NCBI GenBank assembly: GCA_000697475.1
Contig: JNEU01001152.1
Location: forward strand, 1-31,910
DNA length: 31,910 nucleotides
Direction of reading: 5' to 3'
Source: Lichtheimia corymbifera B2541
Lineage: Eukaryota > Mucoromycota > Mucoromycetes > Mucorales > Lichtheimiaceae
This document shows, piece by piece, positions 31,340-31,910 of this stretch. Numbering within the stretch: position 1 is the first letter of the stretch; the number at the start of each line of letters is the position of its first letter. The position numbers were made by a program, and so were the translations under genes. Below the pieces are notes generated by a model. The model saw nothing but the letters and a program-made list of their open reading frames with translations. It ran no database searches and was not told the origin of the DNA.

Positions 31340-31910
31340 ACTTGTTGCCTTTGCTTATTATATTACATTATGCTATTGGTTTTGACATCACATGAATGAA
31401 TATCATATCGCTTTTATTATTATTGTTCCTTGATCACTGAAATGAGGATACTTTTCTTGCGTGTTTGGGTGGGAGAGGTATTGTAAATGTATTGTTCCAA
31501 GTTAAGGACCTTTTGGACACTTGAAAGGCATTCGAGGTGAATTTGGAGTGCATGGTCATAAGCGAACGGGAAACATCGATAGGAGCAATTGGGTCCAACG
31601 CATAATGTAGACGTCTCTTCTCAAATCATCAAGGTACCCCGCTAGATTTCCGGCCATTGGACAGCAGATACCCCATCATCATAATGTCCCCATTTTCATT
31701 CAATAAAACAGTAATGATATATGGCCTTCCTGTCGGCGCCAGAGAACGTCATGCAACACAAATAAACCATGTCTTGACGGAATAGCCCGCGCACCAGTAG
31801 TGGCTTGTTGAGAAAACGTCCAAAGCATCCGTGCAAGCATTTGAGAAGTGATCCACATGCTGGGAACTTGAAAAGAATAACTGCTATAGCACCCATAACA
31901 AGCCGTTGCT
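31340..31910. other. Window end, no gene assigned
   Basis: A minus-strand stretch (about 31690-31890) is open in more than one frame and might be the end of a gene beyond the window, but I recognise no family and do not call it. Confidence 0.35.

Overview
The window reads as nuclear DNA of a filamentous fungus, most likely an early-diverging lineage such as Mucorales (Mucoromycota). The evidence is many short GT-AG introns (about 50-110 nt) with small exons, a Ty3/gypsy chromodomain remnant, a Fanzor/TnpB-like fragment, Pol III genes (tRNA-Ser, U6 snRNA) and fungal orthologues such as MTD1, URC4, COA8, BUD32 and MAD1. The species assignment is inference. No prokaryotic operons, CRISPR arrays or bacterial signals are present. 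Gene models were spliced by hand. For the recognised genes the exon lengths sum to whole codons and the products align with the named families.

Layout. 1-1160: a decayed chromovirus 3' end with a probable LTR, a small nested palindrome and tRNA-Ser(CGA). 1444-4573 (minus strand): BUD32 kinase, an unidentified C-terminal exon set, then a TMEM97/EXPERA membrane protein. 4647-9283 (plus): a histidine-phosphatase-superfamily enzyme, a TBC RabGAP with coiled coil, and the glycine-cleavage T protein GCV1. 9774-10732 (minus): PNO1 ribosome-assembly factor. 11278-11888: truncated Fanzor/TnpB-like C-terminus. 12625-17026 (plus): spindle-checkpoint MAD1, then a Yap1/Pap1-type bZIP factor. 17543-19212 (minus): URC4 (uracil catabolism). 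20545-21452 (plus): isochorismatase-like hydrolase. 21573-25828 (minus): COA8, gamma-tubulin and the NAD-dependent methylene-THF dehydrogenase MTD1. 26900-28240 (plus): two paralogous very small proteins of unknown function with similar promoters. 28702-30216 (plus): ankyrin-repeat protein with an RxS-rich tail. 31217-31339: U6 snRNA.

The genes are mostly ordinary housekeeping genes rather than one pathway cluster. Two functional themes recur: one-carbon metabolism (GCV1, MTD1) and spindle/microtubule function (MAD1, gamma-tubulin). A possible functional pairing is the divergent URC4 and isochorismatase-like genes. The least explained items are the tandem small-protein family with a shared promoter 10-mer, the Fanzor-like fragment, the unidentified exon set at 2620-3103, and a U6 gene with unusual terminal hairpins. 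I did not find a clear new multi-gene system.
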